This document shows positions 1-12,885 of a DNA stretch of 64,000 bases, piece after piece. Origin of the DNA: Pseudisothecium myosuroides (taxonomy: Eukaryota > Streptophyta > Bryopsida > Hypnales > Lembophyllaceae); assembly GCA_951799445.1 (NCBI GenBank), contig OX637296.1:8556001-8620000 (forward strand), read 5' to 3'. Numbering within the stretch: position 1 is the first letter of the stretch; every line of letters begins with the position of its first letter. Below the pieces are notes generated by a model, which did not search any database, was not told the origin of the DNA, and saw only the letters and a program-made list of their open reading frames with translations. The translations under genes were made by a program, and so were the position numbers.

Positions 1-426
1 AACTAAGTTAAGTGCAGAGTTGCTTTCTTCCAAGTTGATTGGATTGAGCATAATAATATGGCGATCGATCGATCACAGACGGATACTGCGACCGTAGCCG
101 GTTCGTAAATCGTACCCCTGGCTCTTGATGAGGCTGGCATCGATCCTTTGAAGCACCTACCAAGTACATTCATAATAAATACTTCTGCGTAACTTGCTGT
201 AAAACTTTTAACATAATTGATGACATATGCAATACGGGACAGTTAACGTCAGGACGTTACGTTACTCTTCCATGTGTTTCCTGATGAGGTCAAATTTGCC
301 CTGTTCCTCTTGCCACAGCAAAGAGTCTTGGGAGTCCATTTCAAGCGAAGGTAATAATGCAACTTATTCAAATCATAATGGCCAATTACTTATTACTGGG
401 TTAAGAGTAATCAAATTGTGTTTATA
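1..426. other. intergenic, nothing recognised
   Basis: No reading frame with family resemblance, tRNA-like fold or clear repeat was seen in this stretch. Confidence 0.4.
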
Positions 427-965
427 CTAAAACTTTACCACTTGGACCAGGAAATCAATATTTTGTTCGGAGAACTGGCTGAAACGAGAAAGCACCTCGT
501 TGGTTCCTACTTCCTCGAGTTCGTTCCAGGTAGCCCGGGCAGCCGGGCCGGCGAAAGACACGAGATGAACGGATGAGTGACTCACTGTCTGCCGCAGCTG
601 CAGAAGGACTTCCCTGGTACAGCACCGTAGCCAATGCTGTACGATGCTGCACCCTTTTTCCTGACTTCCCGTAGAATTTCTCGGGTCATTAAGTCGGTCG
701 TGATTCCTGCCCGAATAGAATTCACTGAAATTCCCGGCAACGACCGATCCCACCAAGACAGCGGGAATGCGTTGCAAGTCCACGGAGGACCACTTCGTGG
801 TAACACATACTGGGGTCTGGGGAGGTCAAGTCGTAGAATGTCCTCTGAAAGTGAGTAAAAAGGGTTAGGAAAGAGTCGCCTTTGGTACCCGAACTCGGGA
901 CAATTCAAGACTGCAATCGGAGGTCCGCATGGTATCATTGGAGTTGACAAGATTATTACCTGCAT
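427..965 (-). pseudogene. possible short-chain dehydrogenase (SDR) fossil
   Basis: On the minus strand around 734-684 the frame reads GISVNSIRAGITTDLMT. This closely resembles the conserved stretch after the catalytic YxxxK region of classical SDR enzymes (G-I-x-V-N-x-I-x-P/A-G followed by a TxxMT-like element). The surrounding frame gives no Rossmann GxxxGxG motif, no YxxxK and no typical SDR C-terminus. Downstream the frame carries on only as low-complexity sequence, while a second frame (783-427) stays open. The stretch is more GC-rich than its surroundings. I read it as a single decayed exon or retro-fragment. A chance match, or one exon of a gene running off the left edge, cannot be excluded. 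Confidence 0.3.
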
Positions 966-1542
966 TTTGCACGCACCGCGGAGGCCTTGCCAGCCACTGT
1001 GGGCTCAAAACTGACTGGCAGACCGGGTGGGTGAGTGAAGGGGTATCTTCGGCCGCAAGGTCTGGGTGTAATGGTTGGAACTCTTATTATCTTCTTCGAA
1101 ACGGTACGGTAGTCAATTTCAGTTCTTGAACCGACAATTTTCACGTTTTTTGGACCTCCGTATTTGAACTCGAAAATCAAACTAAGTAGTACGGTAAGAC
1201 CTTACCGATTATGCGTTGTAACAACCAAGTTCACACAAATAAATTTTACCCCGCACTCGTTGACTTCAATGTAGCTTTGATTGTCCGTGTTGGCTGCTTG
1301 GCACGAAAGCCCAGCCACACTCTCCTCAAAAGGGACTAAATAACATACCATTCAGGCAGATGAATGTACAGTGCAATTTCTCAAAGACCTTGCGAACAAT
1401 GTTTTTTATTTGATTTTTTCCCTTATTTTGAGAAGAGTAAGTTAACCCCTTGCAAAAAACGTTGCAACAAACGTTGTCAGTCCCCTCAGTTTTCAAAATA
1501 CATTTGACCTGCACGCTCCTTGACCGCCAGAGAGAATTAAGC
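966..1542. other. unassigned intergenic DNA
   Basis: Moderate-GC sequence with short overlapping frames on both strands and none resembling a known family. No repeat boundary was found. Confidence 0.3.
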
Positions 1543-1796
1543 TACACTAAATAGTTGAAATTTGGTTGCCCTACACTAATTTCTTGACATTATACACTAA
1601 ATAAATATGTAAAGTTACTGTTGAAGGATGTAGTAATGTGAGAACCATGTGTATTGCATGGATTGGTGCACTGGTTGATGGCTCGAGTTGAGAAAATGGC
1701 ATGTGCCTCCATCTGCACAAGCAGTGAATCATGAGGTAACTTCTTTGTTGAAGACAACCTATATTTTAAGGCAACCTAATTTCACAATTTAGTGTA
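1543..1796. mobile_element. small terminal-inverted-repeat element (MITE-like)
   Basis: The left end reads TACACTAAATAGTTGAAATT and then TTGGTTGCC. The right end, reverse-complemented, reads TACACTAAATTGTGAAATTA and then GGTTGCC. These imperfect inverted ends of about 27 bases enclose roughly 250 bases with no coding capacity. If the outer TA is a target duplication, the element proper starts with CACTAAAT at 1545 and ends at 1794. The ends resemble those of the element at 52763-53085. Confidence 0.5.
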
Positions 1797-2415
1797 AGTA
1801 ATAAGAAGGCACGAGATTTCCGTTCAACTGAACCGAACCCCGGCAACTCCACCAACCAACCATAAAATTGTGACTCCCAAGTACAGTATTTGCAAAGCAA
1901 CAGTACCCACCTTCCTAGTATGTTCACCCACTGTAGATCACCAGGACCGACTCCTCCAAAGCGGTCACGGCGTGCACGGACGTACCTGGGTGGTACGGCC
2001 TGCGGGGTTGACGTGGAAGGCCACGTGGGAAACTCCCAGGAAGTTGGTGAGATGGTGAGCTGCAAGTGGACCGCGCAATGGGGTTCCGCTCAGGGCCTGC
2101 ACCGGTGCCGTTCCTGTGCAGCACGGGTCCGGCACTCCGGCCAGCCGACGGCCGACGGCGACAGACAGGTTCCCCAAGACGCGTCTCGCAATAGGCTTTC
2201 GAAAGCCGTCGGGGAACGGCTTCTGGTCCGCTCAGATCCTACCGACCTCGGGTATGACTGAATTCAGTTAAGGGACACCCGGGTAGCGCGGCTGCTGTGG
2301 CCACCAGTCCCGATACCCGGGAGTTTCTATTTCGGGTATCTGCCGCACTTGGGTAGGGCTGGCGGGGAATGCAGCTACCTTTTCGGTACAGAATATTATT
2401 TGAGCTGGATAATAA
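1797..2415. other. GC-richer stretch, exon-like on minus strand but unassigned
   Basis: Between about 2177 and 1990 the minus strand has an open frame ending FHVNPAGRTTQ followed by a consensus-like donor (GTACGT near 1990). A second frame reads TALEESVLVIYSG. I recognise no family and cannot build consistent exons. It may be a gene remnant together with the SDR-like fossil to its left. Confidence 0.2.
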
Positions 2416-3516
2416 GGCCGGGGTGAACCAACCGGTCGAGCTTATAGTTGTGCAACGAGCCTCTTGCGGAGGTAAAGTCAGGGGTGAATGTAAAAAAAAG
2501 GGCCCCTATTTTGTGCCGTCTGTAAGGTATTTTTTAAACCCCTCCTAGCTAATTTGGAGCCTCTGATTGCAAATATGAACTCAGAATTTGCAAATTTTAT
2601 CATACCTTGCAAATAAAAAGCTCATGCGTCTTTCCCAGGGATAAAACGGGGGGGGGGGGGGGCACAACGGCCTGTGCAGGAGGCTCGTTGCACAATTGTA
2701 AGCTCAACCTGAAGCAACTTTATCAAGTCAATCAAAGAGTGCATGTAAAAGAAAAAGATCCCCTATTTTGTGCTCAATTAATTTATTTTCTACACCTCAC
2801 CTAGTTAATTTGGGGTCTCTCATCAGATTGTTAACGAGGGGATTCCTTCCCTGTCAAACGAGGGATAATTCCCCCACAAATGTTTGGGAGGGAATTAAAT
2901 TGTAATCCCAAGCATCAAATTGGTGGCATGGACATAACTTGGCCTACATTAGATTGGTTGTCTATTGGATGGGTGTACAAGAAGGTTGAGTTGGTCCAAT
3001 TCCTGCCCCGGGAGAAATCAAATTCAATAGTGTTGTATTGAATAAATTGTGACTTTTTCTTGACTTGTTGTGAAGGGAGCAAAAGGAACCCCCTCAACGA
3101 AGATTAACAATGTTATGCTGATTGCAAAATATGAATTCAAAAACTTGCAAACAAAAATTTTCAGCGTTTTCACTCTGGAATGAGCGAGGGGGGTGGTTCA
3201 TCCCGGCCTCAACATCTAAATCCGCCTCCCTCCGGACTCTTAGGGATAAAAACATAAGGAGAAGCATCTACTTATCCATGCCCAGGGTGAACTGGACCCC
3301 TTGCTCATCCTCAAGGGAAAATGATGAAATTTTTTAATTTGCCAACCTCGATAAAATTTGCAAATTTTGAATTCATATTTGCAATCAAAGGCCCCAAATT
3401 AGCTAGAAGAAGTATATAAGTTAAATCAATCAAGCACAAAATAAAGGTCATTTTTTTTACATGCACCCTTGGAATAACTTGAGGGGACAAGCAAGGAGGT
3501 TGATTCATCCCGGCCT
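2416..3516. mobile_element. inverted-repeat element with GGCCGGGGTGAACC ends
   Basis: The left end (about 2417) reads GGCCGGGGTGAACCAACC. The right end (about 3499-3516), reverse-complemented, reads GGCCGGGATGAATCAACC, 16 of 18 identical. Inside, a block containing GATTGCAAATATGAA and GCAAATTTTATCA occurs near 2566-2605 and again inverted near 3345-3400, so the whole is a partial palindrome. A run of 14 G lies at about 2649-2662. There is no coding capacity. No clear target duplication was seen. The same blocks recur at about 7990-8396. Confidence 0.5.
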
Positions 3517-4865
3517 ATTTTGAATGGTTTTGGCAAAATAAATTATGATATGATTAGATTCTAGACACCAAATCTTCACTTTTGCAAGTTTTAATATTCT
3601 CCTCATTCCCATGAATTTATTCACAACCTTGTACAATAAACATGAAGCACTAAGCTACAATGCTAGTCAAATTGTTCAAAAATAAACAAAAATTGCTTTC
3701 TCAACATACCTGGATGTATTTCATTTGTTTTCTGTAGCTTTAGTGGTAAGTTCTTGAAAACATTCATAATCCATATAGTAGATGTTGACTTTTATAGAGA
3801 TTAATTTTGATTAAAAATAGATTTCAAAAATGTTGCTAAAAAAAAACAAATGAATCTATTTTGTGGCTTTACTAAGAAGACAAATCAATGTATTGGATCT
3901 TCATTAAAGGAAAAGAGTTATTTACATCTATAAATGTGTAGGTCAGAGAGGAAATCAATTTTTAATTGATAAATTGATTGTTTCATTGTACTTAAAAAAA
4001 ATTGAGGTCTTTTTCAATGGTGATTTCCGTTGCTCAAAATATAATGCATTAAATCCTATCTTCTATTTTGAGAATCTTTATGTTGCATAACATTGTTATT
4101 AACTCCAAAGTGTTAAAACCATCCACTGGATGGATTTTGAATGCTATAAAAAGTGAACTTCATTCAATTAATACTCATATATAATGCTTAAAATAAATCA
4201 TATATTATATCAATAGAAAAAAAATCTTCTATAAAAATCTTTATTATAGTTATATTTGAGGATTTTCAATTATTTTATCATAAATTTCCATAAACAAAAC
4301 TACTATCTTTATGTTGAGCAATTAGGGGTTGGGATTGGCTTATTAGTTGATTGAGGGAGGTGTCCCTTCTAAGGGAATAGTGAGTGAATTCACTTCGCTC
4401 ACCACTTCACTTCATAAGTAAATGAATTATAATACTTTTCATTATTCCCATGTATATATTTTTCTCAACATGCTTGATTACAATCAATATAGGATTAACA
4501 ACCGTATGTCATATGTTGTATATATAGCCAAATGTTGTATTGTATCAATATTATGTAGACTAAATCTATATTCCACATATCATATCCATATGTGCCGTAT
4601 ATATGTTTTCTATACATTGTATTGGTATCTAGAGTTTTTTGGTCTTGGTTTTAGGGTGAACAGGTGAATCAAATGTTTATTGTTTATTTATTTTTTATTT
4701 GCAGGGGTGGTTAATTAATTGATAGACTTGTGTAGGTCCCTTTTTAGAGGACAGTAGTTGACTATTTGGTTGCCCTTCAAGTGTTGGTTTGAATTAAAGG
4801 GTCCCGTAGAAAATGGGGACCAATTATTGACTGCAAGTTCTGCACATGTACCTGGTGATTAGTTA
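3517..4865. other. AT-rich intergenic DNA
   Basis: Very AT-rich sequence with no supported gene. Short open frames here are tyrosine/isoleucine-rich translations of AT-rich DNA. Confidence 0.4.
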
Positions 4866-5284
4866 GAGCATCCCCATGACTTGCACACCAACATGGGCGT
4901 CAAATGCAGAAAACATGGGCTTTGGTATGGATTCAAAGAGAGGCCAGCATGTGTATTTGTAGTTTGCCCCAAGGTGGGACTTATTAAATACATAGCCCAA
5001 AAGAATTAGATGCGACGTCATTATGGCACTGCCAAAGTCAACTACTGACTTCCAACCACCTCACATCAATGTACACATAGTTTCTTGGAAGTTGGATCAA
5101 AAATACCACCACACTACATAAGGAAGCATGCTCAAAACTCAGCATTTGGTAGTGCCCACCCTACTTTCTATTGTGGCCGCTCAAGATTTGCAGTTTGGTG
5201 CGCCTACCATAGGATAGGACTTAAGGTCGGGTACGCTTTTAGGCCGTGTGAGGGTCCCTTGGCACCCTATGGTGGACATACTCT
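4866..5284. mobile_element. degenerate Harbinger-like MITE candidate
   Basis: The left boundary is TTA then GAGCATCCCC; the right boundary is GGACATACTC then TTA. The GAGCAT-type end with a 3-base TTA duplication is the pattern of PIF/Harbinger MITEs. The inverted repeat is poor (GAGCATCCCC against GAGTATGTCC), so this is a weak call compared with the element at 61747-62112. Confidence 0.3.
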
Positions 5285-7989
5285 TAGTGCATACAAAATT
5301 CATGCCAAACTGAATGTGACTTAGGAGTTTCTTGTAAAGTTTCCCACTTGATCCCATTGTAGTTAAGTAAGGCCCATATTGGGCTTAGCAAGGTATCTCC
5401 CTTCAAAAGTTCAAAGTAAAGTTAAAAAAAATTGAAAACATTTTCCACAAGTTTGGCAAAAGAGTTTAAGTGATTTGGATAGCAAAGGAGATTTGAGGCT
5501 GCTCGAAATGTTGGAATACCTCTTGCAAGTTGCCTACTAGTTAATTAACCCTTTAAAGATGAAGCCCCATGACCAAGATAGTTATCCAAATGCTATCCAT
5601 CGTAGGCTCTAAACCAGACATGCGCATGGACAAAACCAAAAGAAATTCAAAATCCTAAATTTGGTCTATAAAAAAACACCTACTAATGTTAGATTCAACA
5701 AAGTGGTTGTCTAAGATGTCATTGCCACACCAACTACACTAAAACATGTTAGTATTAGATTATTTATTTTTAAAACTTTGAGAATTTATAACTTTTGTTT
5801 TCAATTTTAAATAATGCATACTTTGGTGTATCAAAATTGTCTTAAATTAATTTTCCAATAAGAATTTTAAAATTTAAACTATTTTAATTATAACAATTTT
5901 GTATTATGTTTAACTTTTAAATGCCTATTTGATCCAAAATGTATATTTTGGAACAAAAGGAGTTGAAATGAAATGTTTTCTTTTAAGGTTTCAAAAAGGA
6001 GTGTTAAGTAAAAGTATGGAAAAAAGAAAGTTCACTTTCTTTTATTGGATGGTATAAATGTCCATAGAAAGATTTTTAATTGCATGATGCGATAGAAAAT
6101 GTACCTGCTATTTTTGGTTTAGATATTATTTCTAAACGGCAATTGTTCTTGAAAGAAACCATGTCGGGAATTCATGTTCATTTGTAGGAAGTATTTGTTG
6201 TCTCTATTGAGGTATCTAGGCAAGAAGTTATGCTTTATGAAAAACAATGAGGGCTAGCAACTTGAAGTAGTATGTATCGGAACCTTTTGTAGAACCTTCA
6301 TAAAATTTGAAATTTGGCATGTATATAACTAAGATGGTAAAAGGAAAAAAATGTGTATAGTGCAAAAATTTCACTCTAATATGTATTGAAGCTTGTTGAA
6401 TATGTCATGCAAGGTCTGAAAAATAATTTTCTTTCTCACCTCAAACTCTATAATTTTGTAATTGATGGGGCCAATTTTTTCGAGGTTCTCATATTAGTCA
6501 AGTTTAAATTATATTCTTTTTCCTAAAATTCAATTTTTCATTTTGCTCGGTGCATGTGAAAATGGTCATTATACCAATTATATCCCATAGTCCTTGAAGA
6601 ATTAAGTTGTTAAGGTGCCACAATCAAATATGGTTCCTTTAGAACATTTGTTTTTGGAAAAAAATGGTAAAAATGTCATACATTTAATTTCTTCATATGA
6701 AAAGTCATTTACAAGGATTCTAAACCTACATTGTTATAAATAAAATTGTTGGATACAACAATAATTTTATTGAAAGATCTACAATTATAGTCACATTGCA
6801 CAATTAACAAATAATTCTAAATTTCAATCCATTTTCAAACAATTAATCAACTTATATTTTTTTAAGAATGGAAAAAATTGAGTGGAATATGAGAAAATAT
6901 TCTAATCTAGATATACTATCATTGATTGAATAAACATTCCATTAATAAATTATAAAGTAGGTCTTGGGGTGCCCAGCTACTAAAGTTTGGTGCCAAAGAC
7001 ATGTAAGAATGGACACGGTTTCAAGAAACTTTTGGAAGCACTTTAAGGGAACTCTAGAGTTGGTGTCAAGGTACACTAACGCTTATGGGTGTTGCTACCT
7101 TAAGGTGTGTACATCTAAAATCATCACTTGAAAATATTACATTGTACATTTTCTATAATGATTAAGCTGGTGCACATCCTTATAGGAACTACTTGTTGAC
7201 CACATGGGCTTTTGTTGCAATGACTCAATGTCCCAAGACCTCTATTCTATTTGTGGATTTTTACTTAGAGGGGTTTGCTTCTAAACAACTGTCATACCTT
7301 GCTCTTAACTAAAAATTATTCAACGCATCCAATATCTATCAAATTCACTTAATCAACATCTCGATTACCTTGGAAGAGTTTTGAATATGCTTATTTTGAC
7401 ACAAATGAAAAAATAATAATGATAACATTTATTTATTGGTATATATAGTTGCTGCCATGGCTAAGACACTAATGAAGTAATCTACTAACCAAAATAAAAT
7501 AAAATAAAATATGCTTTCGTATTGTAAGATTATGAAACTTCTCAATTTGTTTTATGGTATCTCCTATAACCACTTGGCTAGACTTTGCACTAGTAGAAAC
7601 ATGGGGTGCGTAGACTAAAAAAATGACTTAGGAAAAGACTCAGGAATATGACAAACTTGACTACTAGTGGATCTTCTCATAATCATTTCCTTAGTCTCAA
7701 TAGAAAAGTTTTTTTTTTTTTTTTTTTTTTTGGGGGGGGGGGGCAAAATATCTCGCACTATAATAGGTTTGAGCATATATTAGACTTCCTCCTTCTAGCT
7801 TTGCGTCGATGCCATGAAGGCTGGTGGCAATTGTTAAACTAGCCACCCATCCTATATGGCAAAACATTACAGTAAAGTAGTCATTCCAAATTTGCATCCT
7901 ACTTCTGTCTTCCCCTACCCAAGGATAAATGTAAAAAATTACCTATATTTTGTGGTTGCTTAGTATATATCTTGCATTCTTCACCTCTC
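5285..7989. other. AT-rich intergenic DNA with a T-to-G homopolymer block
   Basis: No gene was recognised. A lone TTAACCC element end lies near 5545. At about 7709-7742 a run of more than 20 T passes directly into a run of about 10 G; the open frames across it are artefacts of the homopolymers. Confidence 0.4.
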
Positions 7990-8396
7990 CTACATGTGTT
8001 CTTCACCTCCTCTAGCTAATTTAGGGCCTCTAATTTCAAATTTGAATTCAAAATTTTCCAAATTTTATGATGAGTGGCAAATAAAAAATTCCAGTGTTTT
8101 TTCCAAGGGTAAAAACGTAGACTTTGAACGACAACTTTTGATTAACGTCTTGCCTCTATATGTAGGTCGGGGTGAATTGACCCCATATTTTGTTCCCCTA
8201 GTCATTTTAAGGGTGCATGTCAGAAAAAAGCCCCATATTTTGTGCCGTGTTAAATCTATGTTCTTCACCTCTCCTAGCCAATTTGAGGCCTCTGATTGCA
8301 AATATATGAATTCAAAATTTGCAAATTTTATCATGCATGATTTTTTTCCCAAGGTTTTCCCTCGGGGACAAGCGAGGAGTTCGGTTCACCCGGCCT
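7990..8396. repeat. second copy of the GGCCGGG/TGAACC repeat family
   Basis: This carries the block with TCTGATTGCAAATATATGAA and GCAAATTTTATCA seen at 2416-3516. It ends in GTTCACCCGGCC, which matches the GGCCGGG-type end. A left-type end GGTCGGGGTGAATTGACC lies inside at about 8167. The arrangement looks like two overlapping or nested partial copies. There is no coding potential. Confidence 0.5.
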
Positions 8397-11300
8397 GTAC
8401 ATAGCCCTCGTTTCCCCTAGTGCCAATGTGGCAATTACTGTTCCAATTTTTTTTTGCTGACGTGGCCCTTTTTTCCACTAGTGCCTGCGTGGCAGTCCTC
8501 GTCACTTCCTTTGTAGTTCCACCACCTTGCATTTGTCCGTCTCATTTTTTTATTTATTTTTTACACAAATGAAATGGAATTTCATTGCAGGAGTAAAAGT
8601 ACAAACCAACCAGCCGAATTGTCCGTCTCGTTTGAAAAGCATGACAGCCTGTTGCCAATTCCAAAAATTCCAAAAAATTTAGTTGGTGGAGTTGGGAGCC
8701 CCACATGAATGACTGAATGAATGGGAATGCGGTTGAAGCATGCTTTTGTTTGTTTACTTGTTTATTGCCTTGTGTCCTTCAAAGTACCACAACAACTGTA
8801 CTGGACTGCAAGGCAAGGCAAGGCAGGAAGCTCCTGAACTCGTCAACAAGTACACTTTGCTTTGGGGGGTCTTTGGACAATAATATCAGGGGTGGTATTT
8901 TTTGGTGGTATTCTGGAATAACTTAAGTTAAAGCGGGGATGGATGGGTCCGGGGATACTTACATTCCCAACACACGCTTCATTCATGCCGGTCTTTTAGA
9001 CCAGAGTTATCCTTCTTCTCTGTGATATCTCCATTGGCAGACTCTCCTGGGAGAGGACCTCGAGACCGAGGTCCCAAGCCAATAAGGAACCATGAAAACA
9101 TGCCATTCCCTTGAAAGTTTTGAAGGTGAGTACCCCCAAAACCGCCACTTTTGGCTACTGTACCTGGTTACTATTTTAAGACTGGTCAAATTTTCATGTT
9201 TTTTTGTTGATGGCAAATGAAAGGAGGTTCCAATGCATCAAAGAACGTGACATTTGGATGTCGGATGCAAAAGTTAGGTAGGGTCATAGTTTTTATTGGT
9301 AGTCGTTCTAAACTTGTTTATTCTACATGGGTACATTTTGATTTTGAAGATGTACACAAAGTATTGATGGCGGTTTTAGGCAGGGTGTGATTTCAGACGT
9401 ATCCACCTTATGGTTGTATTCAAGTCAAAGATTCAAGTGAAGTGACTTCTTCTCGGTAGCAACAATCAATTTCCACACATGCTTTGCACATGGTTTGGAA
9501 ATTTGGGCTATAGCCCAAATAGCCCTCATTTCCCCATTTACTCCAAGGGAGCTCAAAGTTTGTTGCCCTTGTTATGCAAGAATGAAAAAAACATTTTTTC
9601 ACATTTCTAACACTGTAATCTTTCAATCCACATGGTCAAATGGGCTAAAATATTTTCCACACATTGCATTACTTGTTTAAAACACTTCTATACAATTGGA
9701 ATTAAAAGAGGTTTCATTTTTTATTTTAGATAAATGCATCAAAAATTGGGAGTTTGAACTTTTCCTCTTTCCAAACACCCTTTGATTTTTAGGGGTTAAA
9801 TACTTTATGTTGTAGATTGTGGATTCTAATACATGTGGCTACTTTTTCCAAAATTGAAAAAAAAATTGATTTAAAAAAAAAAGAAAAAGTTCAAGGATGA
9901 GAAACCTAATTCTTAAAGAAGATACATTTATTGTAGCTTCCTAATAGCTTGGCTAGCTTTCTGCCTAGTAATTAATTAAAGTGCAAAAAATAGTTAGGTA
10001 GTCTAAAAAATAATACATTAAAGTTGGGCACTTTTAAATATGACTAAAATAATTTAGGCATCCATCCAAGTTGTTCTTAGAATTTTTGGATGGGTGATTC
10101 TATTTTCATCTAAAGTGGCCGCATTTACCTAAATCCTTGTCTTGATCTCCAAGCCCTAAACTCTTTACCTTGTGCGTCAGAATTTTGTTAAGTGACAAGG
10201 TTTGTTGCATGGAAGAGATATGTTTTGTTAATGAGAGATTGTGCTTTACAACGGTCAAAATGGTGAGGCAAAAAACTTTGCAATGTATGTTTAGAGTTAT
10301 TGACAAAGAAAAGATGCAAAATTGTGTATGAGGAGTTGAATTTCTATAAATTGAATGCAAGTTGAATTTCTATAAATTAGGCAATCATTTAATATATACA
10401 TTTTGGAAGGGGACAAACTAGGTCAATAATTTTCCAAAAATTTAGGCACCCTTTTAATTATTCATTTTCCAACCAAGCTGCTAGGAAGCTATGGTATGTA
10501 AAGTGCATGACAAAAGATTTTTAAATTTTTTTTTTTTTATAACAATTGGAAGAACCGCATTGCATAAAATAGAAAACCAGAAACTTAGCAACTAAGCCAT
10601 ATGGCTAGTCAAATGAAGAAAAAACAAAGGAACGACAACAAATTATGACAAAAGATATTGACTATGACTATAAACCCATATTTGAGGTTTACTTTAAACA
10701 TCTTTATCTCTAGACGATTAAATCATGTCATAATTTAATATATTTGGAGAGACTTTCAATTTTGTCTCTGTCACCATTACACATGAAATGAGTCCCATTA
10801 ATTTTGAATTGACTAATCATAAGTCGAGTTTAGGATGAAAATGATTTAATTTAGATTTGGTGCATCTATCCTTAACACATAGGATGGAAAGTATGGAAAA
10901 CTTTCTTAGAGGCCCAAAGCACTTGTCTTCAACTTTAGTCTTGTATAAAATCCTCACCTTATTGGGGTGGCAATGCTCTTAGTTAAATTTTTTTGGACAA
11001 ATGTACTTGTTTTGAAGACGAGGTAGATGAGACAAGTCTCCATAGAATAATCTAGTTACAATACGTCGATATCCATACCTATTTTACAAAATTTGAGCTT
11101 GTAGCATTCAACATGCATTGAATTCTTTTTAGTGTGAATTTTTTGAAACTTTTTTGAGATTAAAAAATAAATTAAAAAATGAATATAGATGATTCTTACA
11201 TATCTCTATAATTGAATTTTGAAAATTCATTACTATTGATTTTCATTCTATTATCATATAAAATCATGAAATATATCTATGAAAATTCACTAAAACTAAA

Positions 11301-11474
11301 TTTCAAATTTTTTGGCATTGAAATTTTGTAAGCTTGATTGAAATAGCGTAAGAATGCAATATTAATTGTACATGACCAAAAATATCAATATAATTCCGCC
11401 ATTATGCAAAACCAGTTTTCAAATGGTACAATAGCAATCATACCTTGAATGACGCTATTTGTTTTGTTCATTAC
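8397..11474. other. AT-rich intergenic DNA with repeat fragments
   Basis: No supported gene. A fragment at about 9205-9270 matches, inverted, a repeat also seen near 23010-23160 and 44440-44600 (it shares CAAATGTCAC and the following GGTTCC region). A lone element end (AGGGGTTAA) lies near 9793. A T-rich run with an A-rich tail-like region near 10535-10600 could be a retroposon 3' end, but this is not demonstrable. Confidence 0.35.
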
Positions 11475-12106
11475 GGTAAGATCTTTGGAACCGTGCGTTC
11501 TCTAGTCATGTTCTAGGTATTGTCAGAAAGCCCTTTGTAAGGAGGGGTGCACGGACTTTGTTCTAACTCACGGCAACAAGGATATTAAATTTCAAAGTTC
11601 TTATAAATGAAAAAATTAGAAAATTACTTTTAATTTTCTTTTCTTATACTGTGGCGATGGCACAAGGCATACTAGTACAGTTTGAAAGAGTATTGTACTA
11701 TATCCTACTATATAGTACAATATTGATACATGAGTATAAATTGCTATGAGATACCCGAAATCTGAGTACTCCATCAAGGAGTGCCTTTTAAAGCTACTTG
11801 TCCACACAACATTCATAATTGATTCACGGACAGACGGACGGACGGACGGACGAATGGATGAATGGACAAATAAACAGACGGAGCCATGGTTTTTCATCGT
11901 TCTTTTTATGAGTCAAACAAGTTGCAGATTTAAGTTAAGTTATAATGAATGATGTGGCTTCTTCAATTCTGTTCATTTTTATCTTTTCCACTGAGCCACA
12001 AGCACAATGCTTCCAGTACAAGTTGTTTCGCAAAAGAGCTGCTTATGCAGTAGTGCAGTACTATGCATGTCCTGAAATTTACATTCCGATATCCTTGTTA
12101 CTCACG
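11475..12106. repeat. dispersed repeat family A, copy 1 (uninterrupted)
   Basis: The sequence from about 11475 (TAAGATCTTTGGAACCGTGC) to about 12106 (CCTTGTTACTCACG) recurs at 12636-14700 with large insertions, and in part at 52551-52760. Shared landmarks are GGCACAAGGCATAC, CTCCATCAAGGA, GGAGCCATGGTTT and AATGAATGATGTGGCTTC. It contains a short GACG-type microsatellite near 11832-11850 that copy 2 lacks. No protein is evident. It is useful as an empty-site reference for the insertions in copy 2. Confidence 0.65.
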
Positions 12107-12635
12107 TATTTCTTTTGGTCATTTTGTTTACTAATTTGCTGACTTCAACATCTTGGGGGGGAGGTTGGCTGTTGTTAATGTGCATTGTTTGTTTTGCTCA
12201 TGTCCTTTACAATTCTGTTGACTCCAGCATCGGAGGGGTATTTGGGAGGGTGCAGGTGCGGTCATACAAAAAGGTAGTGACGTGAATGGTAAAGGTACCA
12301 GTTCCTACACTTGAGCATTCTCATATCGCCATATTTAAGTAAATTAGTCTTCGAATTTTGCCTAATTGATCCCAACATGCTATCCCATTTTGCCACTTCA
12401 TTTGCCCAAAATTTTGAAATTCGCTAGGGAGGCATGTGCCCTGACTAGGGGTATCGCCCAAATGAATCTAAATGTAATACAAAAATCGCCAAATTTTGCA
12501 CCACTCATTTCTAGACATCGCCACTCTAAAACTGTGCACCCTATTGATCAGTCCATTGCTACACAAACCTTGACTATAAAATAAATATCACCTTCTCTTT
12601 TATTTGCAAAACCTAAAAAACCCTTAAAAAAACCT
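12107..12635. other. spacer between two repeat copies
   Basis: No gene or element boundary was recognised between the two copies of repeat family A. Confidence 0.35.
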
Positions 12636-12702
12636 CATGAGATCTCCGAAACCGTGCGTCTCTTAGTCAGTTTTTAGGTACCGTCAGAAAGTCCTATAAT
12701 TA

Positions 12703-12885
12703 TCACATTGGACGGACCATCCGTCCTTACTGTCCGATTTGCCCGCCTGTCTAGAACGTTTGGTGACCCTCACAAGCCCAATGTGACTACTTTAAGGTAG
12801 TTACATTGTCTGTCCGCTCCATTCAAACCGCCCAATATGTCCGCCCACTTGGGATGTTCGGTGATCCTAACATCGCCCAATGTGA
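12703..12885. mobile_element. small inverted-repeat insertion in repeat copy 2
   Basis: The left end is TCACATTGGACGGACC; the right end, reverse-complemented, is TCACATTGGGCGATG. Inside, two related blocks (GTTTGGTGACCCTCACAAGC and GTTCGGTGATCCTAACATCG) lie about 90 bases apart as a direct repeat, each followed by CCCAATGTGAC. The stretch is absent from copy 1. Confidence 0.5.
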
